In this document: positions 1 through 7,781 of the stretch, one piece after another
Numbering within the stretch: position 1 is the first letter of the stretch
Layout: every line of letters begins with the position of its first letter
DNA from: Steroidobacteraceae bacterium
GTDB lineage: Bacteria; Pseudomonadota; Gammaproteobacteria; Steroidobacterales; Steroidobacteraceae
Assembly: GCA_019187495.1 (NCBI GenBank)
Contig: JABAQN010000005.1
Location: 1-64,000, forward strand
Direction of reading: 5' to 3'
Length of the DNA: 64,000 nt
The notes under the pieces: generated by a model
Told to the model about the DNA's origin: nothing
Seen by the model: the letters and a program-made list of their open reading frames with translations, nothing else
The model's database searches: none
Translations under genes and position numbers: made by a program

Positions 1-1706
1 CCGAGGCACCGGCAGCGGCCGCCCCGCCGGCGCTGCGGGCGCTGCGCAGCATCGATTTCCGCCGCGGTGCCGACGGCACCGGCCGGGTCATCGTCAAGCT
101 CACCGATCCGCACACGCCGGTGAACGTGCGCCAGCAGGGCGACCAGATCGTCGCCGACTTCACCGGCGCGGACGTGCCGAAGAACCTCCTGCGCCGCTAC
201 GACGCCACCGACTTCGCGACCCCGGTCAGCGGATTCGACGTCGCGAAGGCGGGCAACGACGCGCGCATCGTCGTCAACGGCAGCGGCAATTTCGAGTATC
301 TCGCGTACCAGTCGGACGACCAGTACGTCATCGAACTGTCGCCGGCGCGCAAGGCCGCGGCGGATGCCGACACGAAGCCCGTCTACACCGGCGAGCGCCT
401 GACCCTCAATTTCCAGGACATCGAGACGCGCGCGGTGCTGCAGTTGCTCGCCGATGCGAGCGGCCAGAACATCGTGGTCAGCGATTCCGTCTCCGGCAGC
501 GTCACGCTGCGCCTGCAGAACGTGCCCTGGGACCAGGCGCTCGACATCGTGCTGCGCACCAAGGGACTCGACAAGCGCAAGCAGGACAACGTGATCATCG
601 TCGCCCCGGCCGACGAACTCGCCGCGCGCGAGAAGGCCGACCTCGCCGCGAAGAAGGACATCCAGGAACTCGCGCCGCTGCGCTCCGAGTACCTGCAGGT
701 GAACTATGCGAAGGCCGGCGATCTCGCCGAGCTGATCAAGTCGCAGGGTGGGTCGCTCCTTTCCGAGCGCGGCAGCGTCGCGGTCGATGAACGCACGAAC
801 ACGCTGCTGCTGCAGGATACGGCGGACAAGCTCGCCGACATCCGCCGCCTCGTCGGCACGCTCGACATCCCGGTGCGCCAGGTGCTGATCGAGGCGCGCA
901 TCGTGGTCGTGAACGACGACTTCACGCGCGAGCTCGGCGTGCGCGCGGGGTTCACGGGCATCGATGTCAGCAACGGTGGCACGCAGCTCGGCATGGTGAG
1001 CGGCAGCGCCGCGGCAACCGACACGGGGCTCGCCTCCGCACTCGACAATCTCGCGAACAGCGGCACTGTCACGCCCGTGGAGATTCCCACGGGCGCCGGC
1101 GCCGCCAACCGCTACAACGTCAACCTGCCGGTTGCGAACCCGGCCGGCCGTCTCGCGTTCATGCTGCTCGGCGCCGACTACGTCGTCGACCTCGAGCTGT
1201 CCGCGGCGCAGGCGGAAGGCCGCGGCGAAATCATCTCCTCGCCGCGTGTCATCACCGCGAACCAGCGCGAGGCGAGCATCGAGCAGGGCGTCGAGATTCC
1301 CTACCAGGAATCGGCCTCGAGCGGCGCGACCACCATCCAGTTCAAGAAGGCGGTGCTGTCGCTCAAGGTCACGCCGCAGATCACGCCCGACAACCGCATC
1401 ATCCTCGACTTGAACGTCAAGAAGGACAGCGTCGGCGCCGTGATCGTCGGCTCGGGCGGCGTCAACGTGCCCTCGATCGATACGCGCGAGATCACGACCC
1501 AGGTGCTCGTCAACGACGGGCAGACGGTCGTGCTCGGCGGCATCCTCGAGACCGAGCGCCGCGAAACCGAGAAGAAGGTGCCCTACCTCGGCGACATCCC
1601 GGGGCTCGGCATCCTCTTCAAGCAGAAGAGCAAGACCAACAACAAGGACGAACTCCTGATCTTCGTGACGCCGAAGATCCTGCGCGAGGGCGTCAACGTC
1701 TATTGA
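1..1706 (+). CDS. pilQ: Type IV pilus secretin PilQ (5' truncated)
   Basis: Outer-membrane secretin through which type IV pili are extruded. The frame is open from base 3 with no start, so the gene begins before the window; about 567 codons are visible. An AMIN-like β-domain fragment comes first, then an STN/N0 domain around IETRAVLQLLADASG, an N1/KH-like domain (EYLQVNYAKAGDLAELI) and the secretin barrel with VPYLGDIPGLGILFK. The end, ELLIFVTPKIL, is typical of PilQ. aroK and aroB follow, the order seen after pilMNOPQ in many Gammaproteobacteria. The family call is very secure; only the missing N-terminus (signal peptide, first AMIN repeat) is unknown. Confidence 0.96.
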   Translation, partial: EAPAAAAPPALRALRSIDFRRGADGTGRVIVKLTDPHTPVNVRQQGDQIVADFTGADVPKNLLRRYDATDFATPVSGFDVAKAGNDARIVVNGSGNFEYLAYQSDDQYVIELSPARKAAADADTKPVYTGERLTLNFQDIETRAVLQLLADASGQNIVVSDSVSGSVTLRLQNVPWDQALDIVLRTKGLDKRKQDNVIIVAPADELAAREKADLAAKKDIQELAPLRSEYLQVNYAKAGDLAELIKSQGGSLLSERGSVAVDERTNTLLLQDTADKLADIRRLVGTLDIPVRQVLIEARIVVVNDDFTRELGVRAGFTGIDVSNGGTQLGMVSGSAAATDTGLASALDNLANSGTVTPVEIPTGAGAANRYNVNLPVANPAGRLAFMLLGADYVVDLELSAAQAEGRGEIISSPRVITANQREASIEQGVEIPYQESASSGATTIQFKKAVLSLKVTPQITPDNRIILDLNVKKDSVGAVIVGSGGVNVPSIDTREITTQVLVNDGQTVVLGGILETERRETEKKVPYLGDIPGLGILFKQKSKTNNKDELLIFVTPKILREGVNVY

Positions 1707-1752
1707 GGAGCCACCGCCGGGCGATCCGGCGACCGCGCCTCCTGCTAGACTC

Positions 1753-1776
1753 GCTGGCCGCCTTCGGGCGGCCAGC
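1753..1776 (+). terminator. Hairpin with TTCG loop after pilQ
   Basis: A perfect 10-bp GC-rich stem (GCTGGCCGCC / GGCGGCCAGC) closes a TTCG tetraloop and is followed by the weakly T-rich stretch TTCATTTC. It lies 47 bases after the pilQ stop and 28 bases before aroK. The stem and stable loop fit an intrinsic terminator or attenuator, but the T-tract is poor, so partial read-through into aroK is likely. Alternatively it only stabilises the 3' end of the pilQ mRNA. Confidence 0.55.
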
Positions 1777-1803
1777 TTCATTTCGGGCGCCGGAATCCGT
1801 CAT

Positions 1804-2331
1804 TTGCTCGGCAAGCGCAACATCTTCCTGATCGGCCCGATGGGTTCGGGCAAATCCGCCGTCGGCAAGCTGCTCGCGCGACGTGTGCGGGCACCCTTCT
1901 ATGACAGCGACACCGAGATCGAGGCCCGCACCGGCGTCGATATCCCCTACATCTTCGAGAAGGAAGGCGAGGCGGGCTTTCGCGAGCGTGAGCGCGAAGT
2001 GATCGAACTGCTGACCGCGATGGAGCCGGTGGTCATCTCGACGGGTGGCGGGGCAATCCTGCTGGCAGAGAATCGCGCGCATCTCGCCGGGCGCGGCGTC
2101 GTCGTGTATCTCGAAACATCGGTGGACCAGCAGGCGGGGCGCGTGCAGCACGGACGCCATCGGCCGTTGCTGCGCGATGTCGATCCGGCGCAGAAGCTCG
2201 CGGAGCTGATGGTGGTCCGGGAGCCGCTTTATCGCGGCATCGCCGACGTGACGGTGGCGACCGATGGTCGCAAGGTGCAGCAGGTCGTCGACCACATCCT
2301 GCAGGAGATCCGGGGCACCGACCCGGGCTGA
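1804..2331 (+). CDS. aroK: Shikimate kinase
   Basis: Phosphorylates shikimate with ATP in the cytoplasmic shikimate pathway to chorismate. The P-loop GPMGSGKS is at residues 11-18, followed by the shikimate-binding region FYDSDTEIEARTG and the GGGAIL glycine motif. At 175 aa it has the normal length. The chosen start is TTG: it gives an N-terminus (MLGKRNIFLIGPMGSGKS) that aligns from the first residues with typical AroK, and no ATG or GTG lies close by in frame. The Shine-Dalgarno sequence is weak. aroB, the pathway's dehydroquinate synthase, follows 45 bases later. Confidence 0.96.
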   Translation: MLGKRNIFLIGPMGSGKSAVGKLLARRVRAPFYDSDTEIEARTGVDIPYIFEKEGEAGFREREREVIELLTAMEPVVISTGGGAILLAENRAHLAGRGVVVYLETSVDQQAGRVQHGRHRPLLRDVDPAQKLAELMVVREPLYRGIADVTVATDGRKVQQVVDHILQEIRGTDPG

Positions 2332-2361
2332 TTCGCAGGCGCAACGCCGGGGCGGGGCCAC

Positions 2362-2367
2362 TATACT
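2362..2367 (+). promoter_or_regulatory. Possible -10 box before aroB
   Basis: TATACT, one mismatch from the consensus TATAAT, ends nine bases before the GTG start of aroB. No convincing -35 element is seen at 16-18 bases. If used, transcription would begin within a few bases of the start codon and give a leaderless or nearly leaderless aroB mRNA; no Shine-Dalgarno sequence is visible before this GTG. Weak evidence taken alone. Confidence 0.3.
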
Positions 2368-2376
2368 CTACGGCGC

Positions 2377-3453
2377 GTGGACACCCTCAGCGTCGAACTC
2401 GGCCCGCGGTCCTATCCGATCGTCATCGGGGCGCAACTGCTCGCGCGCGGCGACGAGATCGCGGCGCGAATCCCCGCGCGCGACGTGCTGGTCGTGACCA
2501 ATACCACGATCGCTGCCCTGTACTCGCCCGCACTGCAATCCGCGCTCGCGGGGCGGCGGGTCGTCGAGGTCGTGCTGCCGGACGGCGAGGTGCACAAGAC
2601 GCTCGCCAATGTCGCGCGCATCCTCGACGTGCTCGTCGCGAACCGCTTCGGACGCGACGCCTGTGTCGTCGCGCTCGGCGGCGGGGTGGTCGGGGACATG
2701 GCCGGGTTCGCGGCGGCCTGCTACCAGCGCGGCATCGCGTTCGTGCAGGTACCGACCACGCTGCTCGCGCAGGTCGATTCGTCGGTCGGAGGCAAGACCG
2801 GCGTCAATCACGCCGCCGGCAAGAATCTCATCGGGGCGTTTCACCAACCGACGGCAGTGATTGCCGACACCGCGACCCTCGACACGCTGCCGGATCGCGA
2901 GTTGCGCGCAGGCCTTGCCGAGGTCGTGAAATACGGGCTCATCTGCGACCACGCCTTTTTCGAATGGCTCGAGCGGGAGAGCGATGCGCTGCTGGCACGA
3001 GATCCGGCCGCGCTCGCGCACGCGATACGCCGGTCCTGCGAACTGAAGGCCGCGATCGTCGCGCGCGACGAACGCGAACAGGGCGAGCGCGCCTGGCTCA
3101 ACTTCGGCCACACCTTCGGGCATGCGATCGAGGCCGCGACGCACTATTCCGCGTGGCTCCACGGCGAGGCCGTGGCCGCGGGCATGCGGATCGCTGCGGA
3201 CATGTCGCGCGCCTGTGGCTGGCTTCGCGCTGCCGACGTGCAACGGATCGAGCGCCTCCTGTCGCGCCTGCAATTGCCGCTCGACGTGCGTGCAATACCT
3301 GCGGCGGACGCCCTGGAACTGATGCGCATGGACAAGAAGGTCGCAGCGGGGCGGATACGCCTCGTGCTGCTCGAGCGGATCGGCGCGGCCCGTGTCACGG
3401 CCGACTACCCGGACGAGGCGCTGCGGGCCACGCTCGCGGCCCATTTCGGATGA
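2377..3453 (+). CDS. aroB: 3-dehydroquinate synthase
   Basis: Converts DAHP to 3-dehydroquinate using NAD+ and a divalent metal, the second step of the shikimate pathway. The NAD-binding and active-site core is plain: GGGVVGDMAGFAAACYQRG, VPTTLLAQVDSSVGGKTG, and the metal-ligand histidines in NFGHTFGHAIE and WLHGEAVAAGM. The 358 aa length is standard. The GTG start is chosen because the protein then begins MDTLSVELGPRSYPI, as in the family. The stop overlaps the next gene's ATG, so the two are translationally coupled. Confidence 0.97.
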   Translation: MDTLSVELGPRSYPIVIGAQLLARGDEIAARIPARDVLVVTNTTIAALYSPALQSALAGRRVVEVVLPDGEVHKTLANVARILDVLVANRFGRDACVVALGGGVVGDMAGFAAACYQRGIAFVQVPTTLLAQVDSSVGGKTGVNHAAGKNLIGAFHQPTAVIADTATLDTLPDRELRAGLAEVVKYGLICDHAFFEWLERESDALLARDPAALAHAIRRSCELKAAIVARDEREQGERAWLNFGHTFGHAIEAATHYSAWLHGEAVAAGMRIAADMSRACGWLRAADVQRIERLLSRLQLPLDVRAIPAADALELMRMDKKVAAGRIRLVLLERIGAARVTADYPDEALRATLAAHFG

Positions 3454-4628
3454 GCGACGGCATCGCAACGGCCGGCGTGCGCGCGGTCGCCCCGTATGCG
3501 GCGCGGCGCGAGACGTCGCGCGGCCGCCGTTACCCGGAGCCCGTGTCGGAGCACCGGTCCGAGTACCAGCGCGATCGTGACCGGGTGATCCACTCGAATG
3601 CCTTCCGGCGGCTCGTGTACAAGACGCAGGTCTTCGTCAACCACGAGGGCGATCTGTATCGCACGCGGGTCACGCATTCGATGGAAGTGGCGCAGATCGC
3701 GCGCTCGATCGCGCGAGCGCTGCGTCTCGACGAGGACCTGACCGAGGCGATCAGCCTCGCGCACGACCTGGGGCATACGCCTTTCGGGCATGCCGGGCAG
3801 GATGCGCTCAACGAGTGCATGCGCGAGTACGGCGGCTTCGAGCACAACCTGCAGTCGCTGCGGGTGGTCGACGAGATCGAAGAGCGCTATGCCGACTTCC
3901 CGGGGCTCAATCTCACCTTCGAGGCGCGCGAGGGCATCCTGAAGCACTGCTCGGTGAACAACGCGCGCTCGCTCGGCGAACTCGGGTTGCGCTTCATCGA
4001 ACGTCGCCAGCCCGGGCTCGAAGCGCAACTCGCGAACCTCGCCGACGAGATCGCCTACAACAATCACGATGTCGACGACGGCCTGCGGGCGGGATTGATC
4101 GAGATCGAAGAGTTGCGCGAGGTGCGGCTCTTTGCGCGCCATCACGACGCGGTCCGCGCGGCCTATCCGGAACTCGCCGCGCGGCGCATGGTGTACGAGG
4201 TGATCCGCCGCATGATCAACGAGGTCGTGCTCGACGTGATCGACACGAGCGAGGAACGCATCGCGCGCGCCGGTGTCGCGAGCATCGACGACGTGCGCGC
4301 GGCGGAAGGCCCGCTGATCGCGCAGAGCGCGGCGGTCCACGCGGACCACCTCGCGCTCAAGCGCTTTCTCGGCGAGCGCCTCTATCGCCACTACCGCGTC
4401 CTGCGCATGACAGCCAAGGCGCGACGCGTGTTGAAGGAGTTGTTCGAGGCATTGTTCGATGATCCGCGGCTGCTGCCGGAGGAATACGCGGACAACGCGC
4501 GTGCGGCCGAAGCGGAGCTCGGCAAGGCCGGGCGCGCGCGAGCGGTGGCTGATTACGTGGCCGGCATGACCGACCGATTCGCGATGCTCGAGCATCGCAG
4601 GCTGTTCGATCCGGGCGAGCGCACATGA
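3450..4628 (+). CDS. dGTPase-like HD-domain phosphohydrolase
   Basis: Deoxyguanosinetriphosphate triphosphohydrolase-like protein of 392 aa, predicted to cleave dNTPs to deoxynucleoside and triphosphate. HD metal ligands appear as RTRVTHSMEVAQ (H76), LAHDLGHTPFGHAG (H105-D106 and nearby histidines) and a distal D in EIAYNNHDVDDGL. The motif NAFRRLVYKTQVF near residue 50 is typical of the dGTPase-like branch. The frame is open far upstream, but the ATG overlapping the aroB stop (ATGA) is the sensible start: upstream translation is only an aroB shadow. It also overlaps pyrF by four bases. True substrate preference is unknown for this branch. Confidence 0.93.
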   Translation: MSDGIATAGVRAVAPYAARRETSRGRRYPEPVSEHRSEYQRDRDRVIHSNAFRRLVYKTQVFVNHEGDLYRTRVTHSMEVAQIARSIARALRLDEDLTEAISLAHDLGHTPFGHAGQDALNECMREYGGFEHNLQSLRVVDEIEERYADFPGLNLTFEAREGILKHCSVNNARSLGELGLRFIERRQPGLEAQLANLADEIAYNNHDVDDGLRAGLIEIEELREVRLFARHHDAVRAAYPELAARRMVYEVIRRMINEVVLDVIDTSEERIARAGVASIDDVRAAEGPLIAQSAAVHADHLALKRFLGERLYRHYRVLRMTAKARRVLKELFEALFDDPRLLPEEYADNARAAEAELGKAGRARAVADYVAGMTDRFAMLEHRRLFDPGERT

Positions 4629-5335
4629 AGACGATCCCGCCGCGCGAGCGGCTGATATTCGCAATGGACGTGGCCGATCCCGCCGCCGCGCGGGGGCTGG
4701 TCGAAGTCCTGGGCGAAAGCGTCGAGTTCTACAAGATCGGCCTCGAGCTCTTCATGAGCGGAGGCTACTTCGAACTGCTCGACTGGCTCGCCGCGCGCGG
4801 CAAGAAGATATTCGTCGACCTCAAGTTCTTCGACGTGCCCGCGACCGTGGCCGCGGCGGTACGCCAGCTGCGCGGTCGCGGCGTGACATTTGCGACAGTG
4901 CACGGCAACCAGTCGATCATGGAGGCGGCGGGCGCGGCGAAGGGCGACGTCAAGGTGCTCGCCGTCACGGTACTCACGAGTCTCGATCGCGGTGACCTCG
5001 ACGATCTCGGATTTGCCTGTGACGTGGAACAGCTCGTGCTGTCGCGCGCGCGCCGGGCACTCGAAGCGGGCTGCGACGGCGTCGTCTCGTCCGGGCTCGA
5101 GGCGAAGATGTTGCGACAGTTCGTCGACGACCGGTTGATCGTGGTGACCCCGGGGATACGCCCGGTCGAGAACCGGCCGACCGACGATCAGAAGCGCGTG
5201 GTGACGGTCGAGCAGGCGTTCGGGTGGGGCGCGGATTACATCGTCGTCGGCCGGCCCATTCGCGATGCCGCGGATCCGCGCGCGATGGCGGAGAGCATCC
5301 AGGCGGGCATTCTCGCCGCGGTCGGCGGGAGGTAG
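4625..5335 (+). CDS. pyrF: Orotidine 5'-phosphate decarboxylase
   Basis: Decarboxylates OMP to UMP, the last step of pyrimidine synthesis. The 236 aa TIM barrel shows FAMDVAD (D15), YKIGLELF (K37) and the catalytic stretch DLKFFD at 65-70 with K67 and D70. The phosphate-binding ends VVTPGIRP and GADYIVVGRPI are present. The catalytic motif reads DLKFFDVPATV, whereas E. coli has DLKFHDIPNTA, so His and Asn are replaced; the essential Lys and Asp remain. The ATG lies in an ATGA overlap with the preceding gene. Confidence 0.95.
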   Translation: MKTIPPRERLIFAMDVADPAAARGLVEVLGESVEFYKIGLELFMSGGYFELLDWLAARGKKIFVDLKFFDVPATVAAAVRQLRGRGVTFATVHGNQSIMEAAGAAKGDVKVLAVTVLTSLDRGDLDDLGFACDVEQLVLSRARRALEAGCDGVVSSGLEAKMLRQFVDDRLIVVTPGIRPVENRPTDDQKRVVTVEQAFGWGADYIVVGRPIRDAADPRAMAESIQAGILAAVGGR

Positions 5336-5337
5336 CG

Positions 5338-6255
5338 ATGGCTGACGAGAAGAAACCGGCGACTGACCCGGCGAGCGAACCGACGATAGAAAAGTTGACG
5401 GGCGAAGCGCGCGCGCACCTGCTGCAAGCCTTCCGCCGCGTGCTCCGCCCGCTGGTGAAGCTGCTGATTCGCGCCGGCGTCCGCTTCGACGAGTTCTGCG
5501 AGACGGTGAAAGGCGTGTACGTCGAAAGCGCCGTGCGTGACGGCCTGGGGCCGCTCGGCAAGGGCACGCGAGCGCGGATCGCATTCGTCACAGGCATCGC
5601 GCGGCGCGACGTCGATCGCTACATCGACGATCCGAGTTTGCTGGAGGGGCCGCGGCCGACGTTTGCGCGAACGTTGACCGAGATAATTCACTTGTGGCAC
5701 ACGGACCCGCAGTACCAAGGGCCTTATGGACTGCCCTTGGAATTGGATTTTCATCGATCCTCTAATCGATCATTCACTGCGCTCGCACACAAAGTAAACG
5801 CTGACACGGACCCAATGCTCCTTGTTGACGAACTTCTGCGCGCCGGAGTGGTTGTCGGTTCTACGGACAAGTTCCTGAAGATTGTATCTAGAACCTATGT
5901 TGTACCCGTGGCAATGAGCGCTCCCATGCTTGAGCACCTTGGAAATGCATTGACGGATTTGGCGAGTACGATCGCTCACAACAATGAGGCAGAGCCATCA
6001 AAGAAGCGCTTGGAACGATCCGTTTTTCCAGATCGCGGCCTTCCCATATCCATGGCGCCGGAGTTTGAGGGTCTCGTCAGATCGCTTATTCAGCAATTCA
6101 TTACGGACATTGATAATTGGGTAGCGGACAACCTGAAACATTACAAGCCGAGTCATACCGAGAAACGGCTGAACACAGGTATAACCTTCTTTCAATATCT
6201 CAGAAGCGATGAGGTTCCGCCGCCGCTCCGCGCACTTGCACCCCCGGAACCCTAG
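5338..6255 (+). CDS. DUF6502-family protein, copy 1
   Basis: Protein of 305 aa with no established function. After a charged leader (about 30 residues) comes LLQAFRRVLRPLVKLLIRAG, shared in pattern with the two proteins at 7782 and 8771, and a helix-turn-helix-like segment RARIAFVTGIARRDVDRYI. A C-terminal LIQQFITDIDNWVADNL matches the other copies' ISSINDWLEARR region. The start is an ATG three bases after the pyrF stop. The first third is GC-rich like pyrF; from about 5680 on, base composition and codon use become clearly more AT-rich, so the gene is mosaic. DNA binding is inferred from the HTH pattern only. Confidence 0.75.
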   Translation: MADEKKPATDPASEPTIEKLTGEARAHLLQAFRRVLRPLVKLLIRAGVRFDEFCETVKGVYVESAVRDGLGPLGKGTRARIAFVTGIARRDVDRYIDDPSLLEGPRPTFARTLTEIIHLWHTDPQYQGPYGLPLELDFHRSSNRSFTALAHKVNADTDPMLLVDELLRAGVVVGSTDKFLKIVSRTYVVPVAMSAPMLEHLGNALTDLASTIAHNNEAEPSKKRLERSVFPDRGLPISMAPEFEGLVRSLIQQFITDIDNWVADNLKHYKPSHTEKRLNTGITFFQYLRSDEVPPPLRALAPPEP

Positions 6256-6288
6256 GCTCGGCAGAAGCGAGGAAAACTTCGTAAAACT

Positions 6289-6318
6289 TTGACGGCCGTC
6301 ACAATTCCTTGGTAAGTT
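6289..6318 (+). promoter_or_regulatory. Candidate σ70 promoter of the repeat-protein gene
   Basis: TTGACG at 6289-6294 is a five-of-six -35 box, and TAAGTT at 6313-6318 with an 18-base spacer is a fair -10. The -35 box overlaps the palindrome GACGGCCGTC (6291-6300), a possible protein-binding site. Transcription from here would include the whole structured leader before the ATG at 6413. Confidence 0.4.
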
Positions 6319-6340
6319 ACATAACGACAAGACATAACTA

Positions 6341-6412
6341 GGCAAAGCCACCCGAAATGTGGCTTGACAGCGGACGGGGACGCCTAACCCGTTGATTTAG
6401 CAGGGGTGTGAC
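6341..6412 (+). promoter_or_regulatory. Structured leader resembling a c-di-GMP-I (GEMM) riboswitch
   Basis: The leader reads GGCAAAGCC, then a 7-bp hairpin (6345-6351 with 6359-6365) whose loop holds GAAA, then GAC-AGC, an ACGGGG-(AC)-GCCTAA segment, and finally GATTTAGCAGGGGT. This order resembles class I c-di-GMP riboswitches: GGCAAA, GAAA-loop helix, GACGCAAAGCC, GGG-CCTAA, then a tetraloop-receptor helix. It departs in the GCAAAGCC core and has a very short second helix. The terminal AGGGGT is also the Shine-Dalgarno site, six bases before the ATG, so folding could control translation. It may be a variant, a decayed copy or a look-alike. Confidence 0.4.
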
Positions 6413-7561
6413 ATGTGCCATCGAATTGCAGCGCGAGGAGTCTTCCTCACCGTTGGGCTCTTGATCGTCGGCGTTGTCGCTGCGCAGGACCTCTACGTGG
6501 CTGGTCCGATCGACGCGGTAGACGCGGCTCGTGCCAAGCTCTCGGTGCTGGGGCAGGACGTTGCAGTGACTCGTGCGCAACTCAGGCGCGTGCTTTCGAC
6601 CAGAGCCGCTGCGGCGGCGTCGCAGTTGCAGGTGGTCGCGACGGGACCGAGCAGTGATGGCGGGCTCATTGCGAGAAAGCTGGTTGTGCTCAGTGAGCCC
6701 TACGTTGCTGGGGCTTCGAACGTCGCAATTCTTGGCGTCGTAAGTAAGGTGAACACGTCGATCGGCCGTGTTTTCATCGGAAAACTGAGCATCGACTCGA
6801 GTTCGTTGGCCGGGGATGTTCGAGTTGGCGACATGGTGGAGTTCGCGGGCACCCAGCCCATGCCTGGCGGAATTCTTGTTGCCACCGAGTTTCGGTCGAA
6901 TCTCAACGGCAGCATTGGCTCCGGCAAGGACGGCAGCATCGGTTCCGGCACGGCCGGCAGCATCGGTTCTGGCACTGCGGGCAGCATTGGCTCCGGCAAG
7001 GACGGAAGCATCGGTTCTGGCACGGCCGGTAGCATCGGTTCTGGCACTGCGGGGAGCATTGGCTCCGGCACGGCCGGTAGCATCGGTTCTGGCACGGCGG
7101 GCAGCATCGGCTCCGGCAAGGACGGCAGCATCGGTTCCGGCACTGCGGGGAGCATTGGCTCCGGCACGGCCGGTAGCATCGGTTCTGGCACTGCGGGGAG
7201 CATTGGCTCCGGCACGGCCGGTAGCATCGGTTCTGGCACTGCGGGCAGCATTGGCTCCGGCAAGGACGGCAGCATCGGTTCTGGCACGGCGGGCAGCATC
7301 GGCTCCGGCAAGGACGGCAGCATCGGTTCCGGCACTGCGGGGAGCATTGGCTCCGGCACGGCCGGCAGCATCGGTTCTGGCACTGCTGCGGGCAGCATCG
7401 GCTCCGGCAAGGACGGCAGCATCGGTTCTGGCACTGCGGGGAGCATTGGCTCCGGCACGGCCGGTAGCATCGGTTCTGGCACTGCGGGCAGCATCGGCTC
7501 CGGCAAGGACGGCAGCATCGGTTCCGGCACCGCGGGCAGCATTGGTTCTGGCAGTCACTGA
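6413..7561 (+). CDS. Secreted DUF5666-like protein with 27 Gly/Ser octapeptide repeats
   Basis: 382 aa. Residues 1-24 form a signal peptide (VFLTVGLLIVGVVAAQ). Residues about 27-165 hold two β-rich segments of DUF5666 type: GPIDAVDAARAKLSVLGQDV, and GVVSKVNTSIG followed by VRVGDMVEFAGT. Residues 166-382 are 27 tandem octapeptides: 19 GSIGSGTA, 7 GSIGSGKD and a final GSIGSGSH, with one extra Ala after unit 20. There is no membrane anchor and no sorting signal after the repeat. Lys-Asp units recur every 2-6 units. Function is unknown; an extracellular or periplasmic structural role is inference. It lies between DUF6502 genes in a less GC-rich island. Confidence 0.8.
   Translation: MCHRIAARGVFLTVGLLIVGVVAAQDLYVAGPIDAVDAARAKLSVLGQDVAVTRAQLRRVLSTRAAAAASQLQVVATGPSSDGGLIARKLVVLSEPYVAGASNVAILGVVSKVNTSIGRVFIGKLSIDSSSLAGDVRVGDMVEFAGTQPMPGGILVATEFRSNLNGSIGSGKDGSIGSGTAGSIGSGTAGSIGSGKDGSIGSGTAGSIGSGTAGSIGSGTAGSIGSGTAGSIGSGKDGSIGSGTAGSIGSGTAGSIGSGTAGSIGSGTAGSIGSGTAGSIGSGKDGSIGSGTAGSIGSGKDGSIGSGTAGSIGSGTAGSIGSGTAAGSIGSGKDGSIGSGTAGSIGSGTAGSIGSGTAGSIGSGKDGSIGSGTAGSIGSGSH
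6908..7558 (+). repeat. 24-bp tandem repeat array, 27 units, in frame
   Basis: A coding minisatellite of 27 units of 24 bp plus one extra codon (651 bp). Units are nearly identical at DNA level, with two main types ending ACGGCC/ACTGCG (Thr-Ala) or AAGGAC (Lys-Asp). Variation is mostly third-position (GGT/GGC, TCT/TCC). Because the period is a multiple of three, all six frames stay open, which creates long spurious antisense ORFs. Copy number can change by slippage or recombination without frameshift. Confidence 0.97.
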
Positions 7562-7781
7562 TTCCCGACTTCCAGGATTGCAGTAGGCCCCGGCGGCGCT
7601 TTCGTAAGCGCTCGCTCCTCTCGGCGCGTCATTCTTTGGCATCGCATCGGTCCAGGTTCCTTCAGGTGCGCCGATAGCCTGGATCTCCAGTCGACGCGTG
7701 TTAACTCACTGACGTGGCATCCTTCCGGTCAGGCGGTCGCGATGAACACTCGATTTGCGAGTTGACGATGCCGTGGGCCGC

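Noticed and set aside
6700-7542. Minus-strand frame with repeated PEPMLPAV-type octapeptides, and a second one at 6338-7642
   Set aside because: Artefacts of the 24-bp repeat: a period divisible by three leaves all six frames open. No start signals and no domain.
6908-7558. CRISPR-like array
   Set aside because: Units are contiguous with no spacers, in frame, and translate into a regular peptide.
7562-7781. Terminator hairpin GCGCTT-TCGT-AAGCGC at 7596-7611
   Set aside because: Only six base pairs and no T-tract.
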